From Bryobacterales bacterium (lineage in GTDB: Bacteria > Acidobacteriota > Terriglobia > Bryobacterales > Bryobacteraceae), in NCBI GenBank assembly GCA_020854055.1, contig JADZGD010000114.1, positions 45,880 through 109,879 on the forward strand: 64,000 nt of DNA, in the 5' to 3' direction. The notes under the pieces are model-generated. The model had not been told where the DNA came from and ran no database searches. It saw only the letters and a list, made by a program, of their open reading frames with translations. Of this stretch, positions 10,633 through 21,463 are shown piece after piece; position 1 is the stretch's first letter, and every line of letters begins with the position of its first letter. The position numbers were made by a program, and so were the translations under genes.

Positions 10633-11046
10633 TCAGGAAAGGGCGGCGGCATTGATCTCGATCACATGGCGATCGGGATCGAGGATATAGATCTGGGGAA
10701 AACCCGCGGTGGCATGAGGTTGCAAGCGCATGCTCTTCAAATCGAGCTCGTCGCCAGCTTCACGGTAACCCTTGCCGCGAAGAAACTCCACCGTGGCGCT
10801 GTAGCTGGCAACGCGTATCGCGAAGTGGTTCTCCCTGGTGTCAATGCCCTTGTGGCCGCGGAAGGTCGCGCCGTGGTGAACAATGAGGTGCACGTGCTGC
10901 GCGACGCCGGCGGCGAACCATGCGCCGGGAAAATCAAACGGAGGCCGTTCAATCTCTTCGAGGCCCAGAATTTCGCTGTAAAAGCGCTTCGAGCGCTCGA
11001 GATCAGTGACATTGAGACTGACATGGTGAATGGATTCGATTTGCAT
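10633..11046 (-). CDS. VOC-superfamily (glyoxalase/dioxygenase-like) protein
   Basis: 137 residues with one complete glyoxalase/bleomycin-resistance module pair: HHVSLNVTDLERSKRFYSEI near the start and a HVIEINAA strand at the end. The metal-binding His near residue 7, a His in HVHLIVHH and the late Glu are retained, so it may be a metal enzyme. The reaction is unknown. I take the ATG at 11046, which has a GTGGA sequence upstream; a GTG three codons earlier is the alternative. It is 32 bases upstream of the SDR gene and may be co-transcribed with it. Confidence 0.8.
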   Translation of the reverse strand: MQIESIHHVSLNVTDLERSKRFYSEILGLEEIERPPFDFPGAWFAAGVAQHVHLIVHHGATFRGHKGIDTRENHFAIRVASYSATVEFLRGKGYREAGDELDLKSMRLQPHATAGFPQIYILDPDRHVIEINAAALS

Positions 11047-11162
11047 CTGTTCCACTTTCGCACGAGCCGCCAGCCTCCTGGCGGATGCTCAACCGGCCGC
11101 CGATCCATTCACTACACTAAAGATGTGGCGCGGCCCTTAGGCTGCCTCGAAAGGAGAGCGGA

Positions 11163-12449
11163 ATGAGTGACAACGTGGGACGGAGGACGTTTCTGAAAGC
11201 CGCTGGCGCTGGCCTGGCCTCGGCCCCGGGCCTGTTGGGCGCAAGGAATCCTAACGGCCAGATCGGTGTCGGAGTGATCGGCGTGGGCACGCGCGGATTT
11301 TATCTGATGAAGGAATTCCAGCGCATTCCCGGCGTCCGGATCAATGTGATCTGCGATTTGTACGACGGCCATCTGAGACGCGCCAAAGAGTTCTCCACCA
11401 ACACCAACGCCCGGCTGACCAAGGAATGGGAGACCGTGCTCTCCGACCCCAACGTCGACGCGGTGGTGATTGCCACACCCGAGTTCTGGCACGCGCCGAT
11501 GGTGCTGGCCGCCGCCAAGGCGAGGAAGGACATCTACGTTGAAAAGGCCTGGTGCACGTCGATTGAGCAGGCTAAAGCCATGCGCGCCGCGGTGAAAGAA
11601 AACGGCGTGGTGATGCAGTTGGGCCACAATCGCAACAGCGACCCCACCTACCACAAGGCAATGGAATTCATGCGGGAAGGCAAGGTAGGCAAAATCACCG
11701 TGGTGCGCATGTTCATCGACCGCACCGACTCGCTGCCACAGTGGAAATTCTACGGCGATTACGAAAACCACCAGTTGCCCGCCGACGCTTCACCCACCAC
11801 CATCGATTGGGACCGCTTCACGGCGGCTGTCTCCAAGAGGCCGTTTGACGCCGAACGCTTCTTCCGCTGGCGTAACTGGTGGGAGTATTCGAGCGGCATC
11901 GCCGGTGACCTGATGACCCACCTGTGGGATTCGGCGAACTTCATGATGGGGATGGGTATCCCCGAATCCGCCCAGACGCAGGGCGGCCTCTATTTCTGGA
12001 AGAAGGACCAGGAAGTCCCCGACACCTGGAATGCAATTTTCGACTATCCCAAGCAGGATCTGGTAATGACCTTCGGATCGAATTTCCAGAGCGTGCATGC
12101 CGGCGACATGGTCCAACTGCTGGGGCGTGATGGAACCATCGAAGTCTCACGCAACTACATGTATTACTACAGGGCCGAGTGGAAGCCCGACGTGGTGGAG
12201 AAATTGAAGCAACTGCAACGGCCGGGAACACCGCCGGTACGGTTGCCGCCAGATTATTCTTTCAAGGAGGGCGATCTCAAGGTAACCACCCACTGGCAGG
12301 ACTTCATCGACGCCACCCGTACGCGAACGCTGCCCCGCTGCAACGTGGATCACGCGTTTCAGGAAGCGGCGACGCTGGTGATGTCGCTCGAAGCCTATCG
12401 TAGAGAACGCAAGGTGCGCTGGGATCCCGTGAAAGAGGAGATCGTCTGA
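11163..12449 (+). CDS. Tat-exported Gfo/Idh/MocA-family oxidoreductase
   Basis: 428 residues. The N-terminus carries a twin-arginine signal (R7-R8 in RRTFLK, followed by an Ala/Gly-rich segment). A Rossmann domain follows (GVIGVGTRG near 40) with the EKAW motif holding the conserved Lys, then the alpha/beta substrate domain. The family oxidises or rearranges sugars using bound NAD(P). Periplasmic forms with Tat signals are common in Acidobacteria and Planctomycetes. A clear AGGAG site lies before the ATG. It is divergent from the VOC gene. Confidence 0.9.
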   Translation: MSDNVGRRTFLKAAGAGLASAPGLLGARNPNGQIGVGVIGVGTRGFYLMKEFQRIPGVRINVICDLYDGHLRRAKEFSTNTNARLTKEWETVLSDPNVDAVVIATPEFWHAPMVLAAAKARKDIYVEKAWCTSIEQAKAMRAAVKENGVVMQLGHNRNSDPTYHKAMEFMREGKVGKITVVRMFIDRTDSLPQWKFYGDYENHQLPADASPTTIDWDRFTAAVSKRPFDAERFFRWRNWWEYSSGIAGDLMTHLWDSANFMMGMGIPESAQTQGGLYFWKKDQEVPDTWNAIFDYPKQDLVMTFGSNFQSVHAGDMVQLLGRDGTIEVSRNYMYYYRAEWKPDVVEKLKQLQRPGTPPVRLPPDYSFKEGDLKVTTHWQDFIDATRTRTLPRCNVDHAFQEAATLVMSLEAYRRERKVRWDPVKEEIV

Positions 12450-12780
12450 ATTTGCCGTTTCGCGCCCGCATCCACCGGAAGTGACCATGGCTCGATCTGG
12501 CTTGCCACTATGGAATCATCCTGCCGGAGAGCGATTGGCCTTCACGCCGGGCGCACTGATTGGCGCGGGCCGCCGCGAACACGCGCTCTCCCGCGAACCG
12601 ATGCCTCCGGTTTGCGTGCTCGACTTCGATGGCGGCCTGCAGACTGGCCGGTAGCCGCGGACAGGGCCGCGTCGGCCCCACTCTTCCAGTACCAAGCCGG
12701 TGGCTGCGAAGACAGGGTTTCCGGAACAATTTTCCAGCCGGCGCTCCCCCAGCTTAGCCATCACCTATACTGAAGGCCTA
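12450..12780. other. 331-base intergenic stretch before the NRPS-like gene
   Basis: I see no gene that I can support. A 73-codon frame on the minus strand (12508-12729) has no recognisable domain or ribosome site. The last 15 bases hold the likely promoter of the downstream gene. Confidence 0.5.
12766..12771 (+). promoter_or_regulatory. -10-like box of the NRPS-like gene
   Basis: TATACT ends 9 bases before the chosen ATG, suggesting a leader of only a few bases. No good -35 is visible. An AAGG near the ATG could still serve as a weak ribosome site. Confidence 0.4.
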
Positions 12781-15700
12781 ATGCCTGCCGACACTCCAGC
12801 CCCCGGTCTGGCTATTCGGAATCTCATTGAAAAGCCGGCGAAGCTGATGCCGGACAGTTTGGCCTTGCTCGCGCCAGGCCGTCCCGCGATGAGTTACGCG
12901 CAATTAGCGGCACAGGTGGACCGTGCCTCGGCGGAACTTCGGGCGGCGGGCATCGACTCCGGCGACCGCGTCGCTACCGTGTTATCGAACGGCCCTGAAG
13001 CGGCCACAACGTTTCTTTCCATCGCCGCAATCGGCGCCTGCGCGCCGCTCAACCCCGTCTACCGGGAAACCGAATTTGAGTTTTATCTCTCCGATCTGGC
13101 GCCCAAAGCCATCATCATCGAGGAAGATTCGTCAACACCAGCGGCCGCGGTTGCCCAATCGCTGGGCATTCGCGTCCTCAAACTGCACCGCCATCTGGAA
13201 GAACCCGCGGGCACGTTCGACATGGGGCAATCGCCTCCCGCCGGGACTGCCATTGGCCGCGCCCATCCTGCTCCCGGCGATGTCGCGCTGGTGTTGCACA
13301 CTTCCGGCACCACTTCCCGGCCCAAACAGGTGCCGCTCAGCAATGCGAATCTGTGTCACTCGGCGGCAAACATTGCAGGCACGTTTGAGCTGACGGCAAC
13401 CGACCGCTGCCTGAACGTAATGCCTTTGTTTCACATCCACGGCCTGGCGGCTGCCGTGCTTGCTTCGCTAGGCGCGGGCGCCAGCGTGGTGTGCACCCCG
13501 GGGTTCTACGCCCCACAAATTCTTGGATGGATAGGCGAGTTTCAGCCAACCTGGTACACGGCCGTTCCCACCATGCACCAATCGATTCTGGCGCGTGCCG
13601 GCGGCAACCGCCAGAAGAATTCGCTGCGGTTCATCCGCTCCTGTTCGGCGCCGCTTCCACCGCAGGTGATGGAAGACTTGGAGCGTGTCTTCGGCGTTCC
13701 GGTACTGGAGTCTTACGGAATGACCGAAGCGGCACACCAGATGGCAAGCAACCCGCTGCCTCCGGCCAGGCGTAAACCAGGCTCCGTAGGCCGTGCGGCC
13801 GGACCGGAAGTAGCAATCATGGATGATGCCGGGCAATTCGTCCGAGCAGGCTCTACCGGCGAGATCGTCATTCGCGGCCCGAACGTAATGTCGGGATATG
13901 CGGCAAACCCGGAAGCCAACCGCAGCGCCTTTGCAGACGGATGGTTTCGGACCGGCGACCTGGGGTATCTGGACGAAGAAGCCTACCTGTATATCAGCGG
14001 ACGAACCAAGGAGATCATCAACCGGGGCGGAGAAAAGATCTCGCCACGCGAAATCGATGAGGCATTTCTCCGGCACCCGGCCGTCGCGCAGGCTCTCGCG
14101 TTTGCCATTCCGGACCCCAAGCTGGGAGAAGAACCCGCGGCCGCGGTCGTGTTGAAGCCGGGCGCTTCGGTCACCAAAGCCGAATTGCGCGAATTTGTTT
14201 CCGGGCGGCTGGCCGATTTCAAAGTGCCTCGAACGGTGTTGCTGCTGGATGACATTCCGAAGGGTCCCACCGGCAAGCCACAGCGCATCGGCCTGGCCGC
14301 AAAATTGGGCTTGGATGGCCCGAGGGAAACGGTCAGTATCCGAGCCGCATACGTCCCTCCGCGTACGCCGTCTGAAAGACTGGTGGCCGGATTGTGGAGT
14401 CAGGTACTCGGGCATGACCAGGCCGGCGCCTGCGACAACTTTTTCGACCGCGGCGGAGATTCCCTGCTGGCGGCGCAATTGCTTGCTCGAATGACGCAAA
14501 CCGCCGGGAATGCGCCCTCCATCTTGCGGCTCTTTGAAGAGCCCACGGTCGAAGCCTTGGCGGCGTGGCTGGATGCGAACAATGAGCGGGCGGTAGAACA
14601 TCCTCTGGTTCACGATCCAACGGCGCGAACACAATTATCATTTGCTCAGCTCCGGTTGTGGTTTCTCGACCAGTACGAAACCGATAGCGCAGCCTACGTA
14701 AATCCTTTTGCGTTCCGGTTGCGCGGCGCGTTAGATACGGCGCGGCTACGGCATGCGATTGACCGGATCGTGGAACGCCACGAGATTCTCAGAACAACTT
14801 ATCAGGAAGAAGACGGCGTACCCGTTGCCGTGGTAAACCCCGCCCGCCCGGTGGAATTCGAGACCTCGGACGTCGCCACGCCCGAAGCGGCCGCGGATCT
14901 GGCTACCCGGGAGACACGCCGGCGTTTCGACTTGGCGCGCGATCCGATGATCCGCGTAACATTGGCGCGCCTGGCGCCGGACGAGCACATACTTATCCTC
15001 ACCCGGCACCACATTGCGTTCGATGGCTGGTCGATGGAGATCATGCTGCGCGAACTGGCCGCGTTGTACGAAGACGCGGAAGTCGAGGAGTTATCTCTCC
15101 AGTACGGCGATTATGCCCGCTGGCAGCAGGAGCGGTATCGGGCTGGAGCCTTCGATGGCCAGCTTGCATATTGGAGAGAGCGCCTCGCCGGAAGCCTGCC
15201 GCTGCTGCCACTGCCGCTCGACCGTGCCCGGCCGCCACGCCAGACATTTTCCGGAGCCCGGGAGACGTTTACCATCCCGGCAGGGATTTCGAGTTCGCTG
15301 AACGCGCTGGCCCGAACCGAAGGCGCCACTCCGTTCATGGCGCTGCTGGCGGCGTTCAAGGCCCTGCTGCTTCGTTACTCAGGCGCTACCGATATTGTGG
15401 TCGGCTGCCCCATCGCCGGGCGCCTCAAGGTAGAACTCGAGCCGCTGATCGGGCTATTCGTGAATACGCTCGCGATGCGCACCGATCTTTCCGGAGATCC
15501 CACGTTCCGGCAGTTGCTGGCGCGCGTGCGGGATACGGCAATCGGCGCCTATGCACACCAGGATCTACCGCTCGAAAAACTCATCGAAACTCTCCAGCCG
15601 GAGCGCAGCCTCAGCCACTCGCCGTTGTTCCAGGTACTTTTTCAACTCCGCAACATGCCGTTTGAGCCGCCGCGTTTTTCCTGTCTCACTTGCGAGCCTG

Positions 15701-18453
15701 CCGATTTCGATCCCGGCACCGCTCAGTTCGACCTGACAATGGAAATCGCGCCTCTGAACGGCTCCTACCATTGCGCGCTCACCTACAACACGGACCTGTT
15801 CGATCGGGAAACGGCCCGCCACATGGCCGCGCACTATCGGAACCTGCTTGCGGCTGCCATCGAAGACCCGGAACGCCCGATCACCGCGATACCGATTCTG
15901 GATGCGGTCGAGCGCCGCCAACTGGTGGAAGGATGGAACCAGACCGAAACGCCGCTGCCGTCACGGCTGGTTCATCAGTTGATCGCCGAACAGGCCGCGC
16001 AAAATCCCGGCGCCGTGGCGGCATTCGATGACAACGGCACGTTCACTTACTCCCAGTTGGACCAGGCCGCCGATGAACTGGCCGAGCGGATCTGCGCGGC
16101 CGGCGCCGGCCCGGGAACGCTGGTGGCGCTGTGTGTCGAGCGATCGCGGGCAATGGTGGTTGCGCTGCTGGCGATTCTGAAAGCCGGCTCCGCCTATGTT
16201 CCGCTCGATCCACTCTTTCCCAAGGAGCGGCTGGCCTTGATATTGGAGGATTCCAAAGCGGCATTCGTCGTCACCGAGAGCGCGCTTCGTGACCGGCTGC
16301 CGGCCGGCTTCCCTTCGTTGATCCTCACCGGCTCGCCCGGCACTGCGGGTGGGCGGCAAGCGATGCAGGTTCCCGCGCCTGGCGCCGAATCGCCCGCCTA
16401 TGCAATCTATACGTCGGGTTCCACTGGCGTACCGAAAGCCGTGTTGGTGCCGCATCGCCAGATGCTGAATGGTCTTGAAGGTCTCCGCGCTGTTTTCGGG
16501 TTCGGCGCCACGGACTGTTTTCTGGCGGTGAGCACGCTCTCGTTTGATATTGCCGCGGTGGAAATTTTCATGCCGCTGATGAGCGGCGGACGAGTGGCGA
16601 TTGCCAGCCGTGAACAGCAAACCGATCCCCGCGCGCTCAACGAACTGATTGAGCGCGTACATCCCACTTACATTCAAGCCACACCCGCCACCTGGCGCAT
16701 GTTGATCGACGCAGGATGGCGAGGCGGCAAAGAACTTACCATCCTCTCCGCCGGCGAGGCGCTGGTGCGCTCTTTGGCCGATTCGCTGCTCGATCGCTGC
16801 GGCCGCCTGTTCGACGTGTACGGACCCACGGAAACGACAATCTACTGCACCGCGGAACAGGTCCGGCGGGAGACCGGCCCGGTGCCTATCGGCCGGCCGC
16901 TGGCAAATGTGAAGGTCTATGTTCTGGACGAGCGTCTGGAGCCTGTACCGCAAGGGGTCACTGGCGAGTTGTACGTTGGGGGCGCGGGAGTCACGCCGGG
17001 TTACTGGCGGCGGCCGGAGCTTACCGCGGAGCGCTTCCTGCCGGACCCGTTCACCAGTGCGCCAACGTCAAGAATCTACAGGACGGGAGATCTTGCGCGG
17101 TGGCTCCCCGACGGCCGGCTGCAATACCTGGGCCGTCGCGATACGCAGATCAAACTGCGCGGATTCCGAATCGAACTGGGCGAGGTAGAATCGGCGCTCA
17201 ACGCCCACCCGGCGATCCGTGCCGCCGCCGTCACAGCCAGAGGCGACGCGCTGATCGCCTGGTGCGTCTGGCGCGGTGCCCCGGCGGAACCCGGTGCACT
17301 ACGGCAATCTTTGGCCGCCAAACTGCCGCACTACATGATCCCCGCCCGCATCATTACCCGGGAAACTCTGCCGCTGCTCCCTAACGGGAAGGTAGACCGG
17401 CAGAGCCTTGCCGGGATGATCGAGCCGCCCCAGACAAGCGGCGCCGGCAGCCCCAAAGATAAAGCCGAGCAGGATCTGGCGCACATCTGGGAAGAACTTC
17501 TCGAGACTCGACCCATCGGGCGCAACGACAACTTCTTCGACCTGGGCGGACACTCTTTGCTGGCGGCCCGCATGGTAGCGCAGATCGAGCAGGCTTTTGG
17601 TAAGCGCCTTCCGGTTGGGACAGTATTTGAAGCGCCCTCAATCGCCCAACTCGTCCCGTTTGTCCGCGGCGGCGCATCTCCCAAGTGGCCGCCGCGCGTC
17701 ATTCCCGTTCAACCAGCCGGCACCCGGACCGCATTCTGGGCCGTTGGCGGCGGAGCAAACTATCGCCTGATCGCCGAGCATCTGGGACCGGATCAGCCGG
17801 TCTTCGGCGTGCTGCTCGAAGAGGAGGATATCGCCAGGCTCGGGCCGCCCTACCGCGTGCAAACGATCGCCGCGGAAATCGTCCGCCTGATCCGCCAGCA
17901 GCAGCCGCACGGACCGTACCAACTGGGCGGCTATTCCATGCAGGGCCTGGTTGCGCTGGAGGCGGCAAGGCTACTGGTAGCCGCAGGCGAAGATGTGCGG
18001 CTGCTGGCGCTGTTCGACCCTTACCTCCCAGTGCCGGTCCGGCGGCAGTTCCCCCGGACTCTGCGTATCCGGATCCACCTGGCAGCCGCATGGTGGCTGC
18101 TGGCGCATAGAGGCCTTAGGATTACATTCCAATTCCTGGCCACAACCGCTAAGGGCTTCGCCGCCGGGTTACGGCATCAGCCCGCCGGGGCGCGGACTAC
18201 ACCCCACACGATTCCCGATATGGTGCGACTGGCCGTGTCCAGCTATCAGCCGGAACCGTACCCGGGACGCATCGTGTATTTTCAGGCGGCCGAGCAACCA
18301 ATCGCCCTGGGCCTTGGATCGGTTCTCGGCTGGCGGGAACGGGCCGCCGGAGGACTGGACATTCGCGTGGTTCCCGGAGAGCACGCTGCTGTTCTTCGGG
18401 AACCAAACGCCGTCAGGTTGGCGAACGAACTGGCGCGTCTGCTTGCCGGCTGA
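12781..18453 (+). CDS. NRPS-like synthetase: acyl-CoA-ligase/A1-PCP-C-A2-PCP-TE
   Basis: 1890 residues. Modules in order: AMP-forming ligase (about 1-510; [10 protein letters not shown] at 173-182, [16 protein letters not shown]), carrier 1 (530-600, Ser561 in GGDSL), condensation domain (615-1045, HHIAFDG at 743-749), amino-acid adenylation domain (1060-1545; [10 protein letters not shown] at 1210-1219, A10 Lys1537), carrier 2 (1560-1630, Ser1592 in GGHSL), and a type I thioesterase (1645-1890; S1719 in GYSMQG, D1746, H1868). The first ligase resembles oxalyl-CoA synthetase/AAE3 enzymes (MTEAxHxMxSNPLP) more than an NRPS A domain, so the starter is probably a small carboxylic acid. Expected product: an acid joined to one amino acid, released by the thioesterase. 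Hand-read A2 pocket residues D-I-V-A-L-A-V-I-Y-K give no substrate I recognise. An in-frame upstream start at 12700 is disfavoured, as it lies before the -10 box. Confidence 0.9.
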   Translation: MPADTPAPGLAIRNLIEKPAKLMPDSLALLAPGRPAMSYAQLAAQVDRASAELRAAGIDSGDRVATVLSNGPEAATTFLSIAAIGACAPLNPVYRETEFEFYLSDLAPKAIIIEEDSSTPAAAVAQSLGIRVLKLHRHLEEPAGTFDMGQSPPAGTAIGRAHPAPGDVALVLHTSGTTSRPKQVPLSNANLCHSAANIAGTFELTATDRCLNVMPLFHIHGLAAAVLASLGAGASVVCTPGFYAPQILGWIGEFQPTWYTAVPTMHQSILARAGGNRQKNSLRFIRSCSAPLPPQVMEDLERVFGVPVLESYGMTEAAHQMASNPLPPARRKPGSVGRAAGPEVAIMDDAGQFVRAGSTGEIVIRGPNVMSGYAANPEANRSAFADGWFRTGDLGYLDEEAYLYISGRTKEIINRGGEKISPREIDEAFLRHPAVAQALAFAIPDPKLGEEPAAAVVLKPGASVTKAELREFVSGRLADFKVPRTVLLLDDIPKGPTGKPQRIGLAAKLGLDGPRETVSIRAAYVPPRTPSERLVAGLWSQVLGHDQAGACDNFFDRGGDSLLAAQLLARMTQTAGNAPSILRLFEEPTVEALAAWLDANNERAVEHPLVHDPTARTQLSFAQLRLWFLDQYETDSAAYVNPFAFRLRGALDTARLRHAIDRIVERHEILRTTYQEEDGVPVAVVNPARPVEFETSDVATPEAAADLATRETRRRFDLARDPMIRVTLARLAPDEHILILTRHHIAFDGWSMEIMLRELAALYEDAEVEELSLQYGDYARWQQERYRAGAFDGQLAYWRERLAGSLPLLPLPLDRARPPRQTFSGARETFTIPAGISSSLNALARTEGATPFMALLAAFKALLLRYSGATDIVVGCPIAGRLKVELEPLIGLFVNTLAMRTDLSGDPTFRQLLARVRDTAIGAYAHQDLPLEKLIETLQPERSLSHSPLFQVLFQLRNMPFEPPRFSCLTCEPADFDPGTAQFDLTMEIAPLNGSYHCALTYNTDLFDRETARHMAAHYRNLLAAAIEDPERPITAIPILDAVERRQLVEGWNQTETPLPSRLVHQLIAEQAAQNPGAVAAFDDNGTFTYSQLDQAADELAERICAAGAGPGTLVALCVERSRAMVVALLAILKAGSAYVPLDPLFPKERLALILEDSKAAFVVTESALRDRLPAGFPSLILTGSPGTAGGRQAMQVPAPGAESPAYAIYTSGSTGVPKAVLVPHRQMLNGLEGLRAVFGFGATDCFLAVSTLSFDIAAVEIFMPLMSGGRVAIASREQQTDPRALNELIERVHPTYIQATPATWRMLIDAGWRGGKELTILSAGEALVRSLADSLLDRCGRLFDVYGPTETTIYCTAEQVRRETGPVPIGRPLANVKVYVLDERLEPVPQGVTGELYVGGAGVTPGYWRRPELTAERFLPDPFTSAPTSRIYRTGDLARWLPDGRLQYLGRRDTQIKLRGFRIELGEVESALNAHPAIRAAAVTARGDALIAWCVWRGAPAEPGALRQSLAAKLPHYMIPARIITRETLPLLPNGKVDRQSLAGMIEPPQTSGAGSPKDKAEQDLAHIWEELLETRPIGRNDNFFDLGGHSLLAARMVAQIEQAFGKRLPVGTVFEAPSIAQLVPFVRGGASPKWPPRVIPVQPAGTRTAFWAVGGGANYRLIAEHLGPDQPVFGVLLEEEDIARLGPPYRVQTIAAEIVRLIRQQQPHGPYQLGGYSMQGLVALEAARLLVAAGEDVRLLALFDPYLPVPVRRQFPRTLRIRIHLAAAWWLLAHRGLRITFQFLATTAKGFAAGLRHQPAGARTTPHTIPDMVRLAVSSYQPEPYPGRIVYFQAAEQPIALGLGSVLGWRERAAGGLDIRVVPGEHAAVLREPNAVRLANELARLLAG

Positions 18454-18462
18454 ACGGAACCG

Positions 18463-20142
18463 CTATTCGTCGGTAGTGCAGCCTTCGCTGGCGCTCTTTA
18501 CCAGGCGGATGTACTTGTACAAGGTTCCCCGGCTGGCCTTGTACGGAGGCATGGTCCAACCGGCTTTGCGGCGGCTCAGTTCCTCATCGCTCAGATCCAC
18601 CGCAATGAGGTTCCGGGTGGCGTCGATCGTGATCCTGTCGCCCGTCCGCACAAGGGCGATGGGACCGCCTTCCTGCGCTTCGGGGGTCACATGGCCGACG
18701 ATGAATCCGTGGGAGCCGCCGGAAAAGCGTCCGTCGGTAATCAGCGCAACGTCCTTGCCCAATCCAGCGCCCATGATGGCGGAGGTCGGCGTCAGCATCT
18801 CCGGCATGCCAGGGCCGCCCTTGGGGCCTTCGTAGCGAATGACGATCACGTCACCCTTGCCGATCTCTTTCCGCTCCAGGCCATGCAACATATCCTCTTC
18901 GGAATCATAGACCCGGGCGACGCCCGTAAAGCTGAGGCCCTCTTTACCCGTGATCTTGGCCACGGCACCCTCCGGGGCGAGGTTGCCTCGGAGGATTTGC
19001 AGGTGCGACGTTGCCTTGATCGGCTTATCCAGCGGCTGGATGATCTGCTGCCCATCCTTGAGACCGGGCAGGTCCTTCAGGTTCTCAGCCAGTGTCTTGC
19101 CGGTCACCGTGATGCAATCTCCGTTCAGCATGCCGGCCTCGAGCAGCATCTTCTGAACCGCCGGCACACCACCCACCACGTGCAGATCTTCCATCACATA
19201 CGTGCCGCTCGGTTTGAAATCGGATAGCAGCGGCGTGCGATCGCTCACCTTCTGGAAGTCGTCGATGGTAAGTGGAACATCCACCGCGCGCGCCATCGCA
19301 ATCAGGTGCAGGACGGAATTGGTGGAACCGCCGAGCACCGAGATGATCACCATGGCATTTTCGAACGCCTCGCGCGTCATGATGTCGCGCGGTTTGATGT
19401 CGAGTTCCAGCAGGTTGCGAATGGCAGCGCCCGCGCGGAAGCACTCATCCAGTTTCAGCGGGTCTTCGGCCGGCGTGGAGGAGCTATAGGGCAGCGACAT
19501 ACCCAGCGTTTCGATCGCCGAGGCCATCGTGTTGGCGGTGTACATTCCGCCGCAGGCGCCGGCACCGGGACAGGCATGACGCAGCACCTCGACGCGCGTC
19601 GCCTCGTCCAGTTTTCCGGCCAGAAACTCACCGTAGGTTTGGAAAGCGGAAACCACATCCAGTTTCCTTTCGCCCAGGCAACCTGCCCGGATCGTCCCGC
19701 CATAAACCATGATCGAAGGACGGTTCAGACGCCCCATGGCGATCAGGCAGCCAGGCATATTCTTGTCACAGCCGGGCAATGAGATGTTGGCGTCGTACCA
19801 CTGGGCACTCATCACGGTTTCGATCGAGTCGGCGATCAGATCGCGGGATTGCAGCGAATAGCTCATCCCGTCGGTGCCCATGGAGATGCCGTCACTCACT
19901 CCAATCGTGTTGAAACGCAAGCCCACCAGTCCGGCGGCCTGTACGCCCTCTTTCACCTTCTGGGCCAGGTCCAGCAGGTGCATGTTACAGGGATTCCCCT
20001 CGTACCAGATGCTGGCAATGCCAACTTCGGGTTTGGCCATATCCTGCTCATTCATGCCCGTCGCATAGAGCATGGCCTGCGAAGCGCCCTGGGACTTGGG
20101 CTGGGTGATACGGGAACTGTACTTATTCAAAACGGAAGCCAT
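18463..20142 (-). CDS. ilvD: Dihydroxy-acid dehydratase
   Basis: 559 residues, full length. It dehydrates 2,3-dihydroxy-acids to 2-oxoacids in valine, isoleucine and leucine synthesis. The Fe-S cysteines are seen in the [18 protein letters not shown] and [12 protein letters not shown] segments; the C-terminal [10 protein letters not shown] motif is intact. It is convergent with the NRPS-like gene, with only 9 bases between stop codons. A -10-like TAAGAT sits 7 bases before the ATG and the nearest ribosome site is poorly spaced, so the mRNA may be leaderless. Confidence 0.96.
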   Translation of the reverse strand: MASVLNKYSSRITQPKSQGASQAMLYATGMNEQDMAKPEVGIASIWYEGNPCNMHLLDLAQKVKEGVQAAGLVGLRFNTIGVSDGISMGTDGMSYSLQSRDLIADSIETVMSAQWYDANISLPGCDKNMPGCLIAMGRLNRPSIMVYGGTIRAGCLGERKLDVVSAFQTYGEFLAGKLDEATRVEVLRHACPGAGACGGMYTANTMASAIETLGMSLPYSSSTPAEDPLKLDECFRAGAAIRNLLELDIKPRDIMTREAFENAMVIISVLGGSTNSVLHLIAMARAVDVPLTIDDFQKVSDRTPLLSDFKPSGTYVMEDLHVVGGVPAVQKMLLEAGMLNGDCITVTGKTLAENLKDLPGLKDGQQIIQPLDKPIKATSHLQILRGNLAPEGAVAKITGKEGLSFTGVARVYDSEEDMLHGLERKEIGKGDVIVIRYEGPKGGPGMPEMLTPTSAIMGAGLGKDVALITDGRFSGGSHGFIVGHVTPEAQEGGPIALVRTGDRITIDATRNLIAVDLSDEELSRRKAGWTMPPYKASRGTLYKYIRLVKSASEGCTTDE

Positions 20143-20149
20143 TAATAGA

Positions 20150-20155
20150 ATCTTA
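20150..20155 (-). promoter_or_regulatory. -10-like box of ilvD
   Basis: TAAGAT on the minus strand, ending 7 bases before the ilvD ATG. No consensus -35 is evident. Confidence 0.35.
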
Positions 20156-20201
20156 CCTTTTTCTAAAGTTTCCGTTCAGACGGCTGCCGGCTGCCAACCG
20201 T

Positions 20202-21344
20202 TTAATTACCGCCGGACTCCAGCCAATCCAGCGAAAATCGCGCAAAACGAATCGTGCCCGTGTGCCTGGTTGGCCAGGCTTCATACAGGCATCCGATGCT
20301 GCCGTCGGGCAGCACCGCGAGGCACGAATAGGCGGATCGCCCCTCATTAATCAGGCGGGATGCAGGCCACGTTTTGCCGCCGTCATTGCTCAACCGGACT
20401 GTCATCAGCCTGCGATCGTCCTTCTTTTCACTCGCCGGGTTCGAAAATAACAACGGAGTCCTGGACGGATTGGCCGGGCTTTCGTAGCGTATGATGCTGG
20501 CCTGGCAAACCGGCTCGACCAACGTTGGGTCGTCAACAATCGGAGACCAGGTGAGCCCCTGATCCTTGCTGATGGAGACCCCCCGGCGGCCTTTGCCCCG
20601 GTTGCTGCGCATGTTGAGCATCACCGATCCATCGCGCAGCTCCACCACCTGGCACTCGTCCATATTACCCTCGGGACCGCCGCCCATGTGCCAGCTTTTG
20701 CCGTGGTCGTCGCTATAAATCACATAGTCGGAAAAGCCGCTCTCACCAATCCGGCCACGATAGGAAGGGATCATCAGGCGTCCGCTCCGCAGTTGAATCC
20801 CCACGCCGGGGCCGCAGACACATTCCTTGTACTCGGGCGGGCAGACGGCCTTGGTGATATCGCGCGGCTTGGCCCAGCTGATGCCGTCGTCCGAACTGTG
20901 AGTCACCCACATCCTTCGGACCGGGACTCTGGCCCTGGCCAGCGCGGCATCATCAGGATACTTGCTGGTGTCGCTGCGGATCAGCATCAGCCAGATCACT
21001 CCGGTGGAGCGGTCAATCACCAACGTTGGATTCTGAACCGCGTTGGTCTTGTCCGAACCGACAATCTGAATGGAAGACCAGGTTTTGCCCAGATCCGTGC
21101 TGCGCCGGACCACGGTTTCGATATAGCCGTGGTCGGCTGCACTCTGATGACGAGCTTCGGCAAAGGCCATCAGGGCGCCTTTGGGTGTGGTCATCAACGC
21201 CGGAATCCGGTAAGAATCCACTCCGTTATCACCGCGGTGGAACAAATCCTGCTGTGCCAGCGCCGGAACGCCGGCTGCCTTCAAAACCGGCGCGGAGACC
21301 GTCACCAGCACCATGAAGCTGAGAATTCCCGCTCGAGATGGCAT
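20202..21344 (-). CDS. Secreted sialidase (GH33-type, BNR/Asp-box repeats)
   Basis: 380 residues with a signal peptide (hydrophobic 8-23). The YRIPAL motif holds the catalytic Arg46. Five Asp-boxes, S-x-D-x-G-x-T/S-W, mark the blades of a six-bladed propeller: near residues 82, 150, 211, 259 and 328. Additional arginines of the carboxylate-binding triad fit R246/R249. The family releases terminal sialic acids or related nonulosonates from glycans; related acidobacterial and planctomycetal members are often of unproven specificity. No sialic-acid catabolic gene lies nearby, so the natural substrate is uncertain. Start ATG has a GGAA sequence upstream. Confidence 0.85.
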   Translation of the reverse strand: MPSRAGILSFMVLVTVSAPVLKAAGVPALAQQDLFHRGDNGVDSYRIPALMTTPKGALMAFAEARHQSAADHGYIETVVRRSTDLGKTWSSIQIVGSDKTNAVQNPTLVIDRSTGVIWLMLIRSDTSKYPDDAALARARVPVRRMWVTHSSDDGISWAKPRDITKAVCPPEYKECVCGPGVGIQLRSGRLMIPSYRGRIGESGFSDYVIYSDDHGKSWHMGGGPEGNMDECQVVELRDGSVMLNMRSNRGKGRRGVSISKDQGLTWSPIVDDPTLVEPVCQASIIRYESPANPSRTPLLFSNPASEKKDDRRLMTVRLSNDGGKTWPASRLINEGRSAYSCLAVLPDGSIGCLYEAWPTRHTGTIRFARFSLDWLESGGN

Positions 21345-21449
21345 AGGATTCCGTCATCATATCAATTCAATCCGATGACGATAACGGCGCCTTCATTCGG
21401 ACCATGAGCAGGTTCGCCGGAAAAAAGAGCGGCAGAAGAGACAAATCGT

Positions 21450-21455
21450 TATAAT
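21450..21455 (+). promoter_or_regulatory. Consensus -10 box of the MFS gene
   Basis: TATAAT ends 8 bases before the ATG at 21464, predicting a leaderless or nearly leaderless transcript. The GGAAC between box and ATG would lie upstream of most of the predicted mRNA. No good -35. Confidence 0.45.
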
Positions 21456-21463
21456 GGAACCAG

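Noticed and set aside
12508..12729. Small minus-strand frame before the NRPS-like gene
   Set aside because: No start signal and no domain. It could be a decayed gene, but I cannot support it.
15961..16953. 330-codon minus-strand frame inside the NRPS-like gene
   Set aside because: Lies antisense to the A2 domain; composition is that of a shadow frame.
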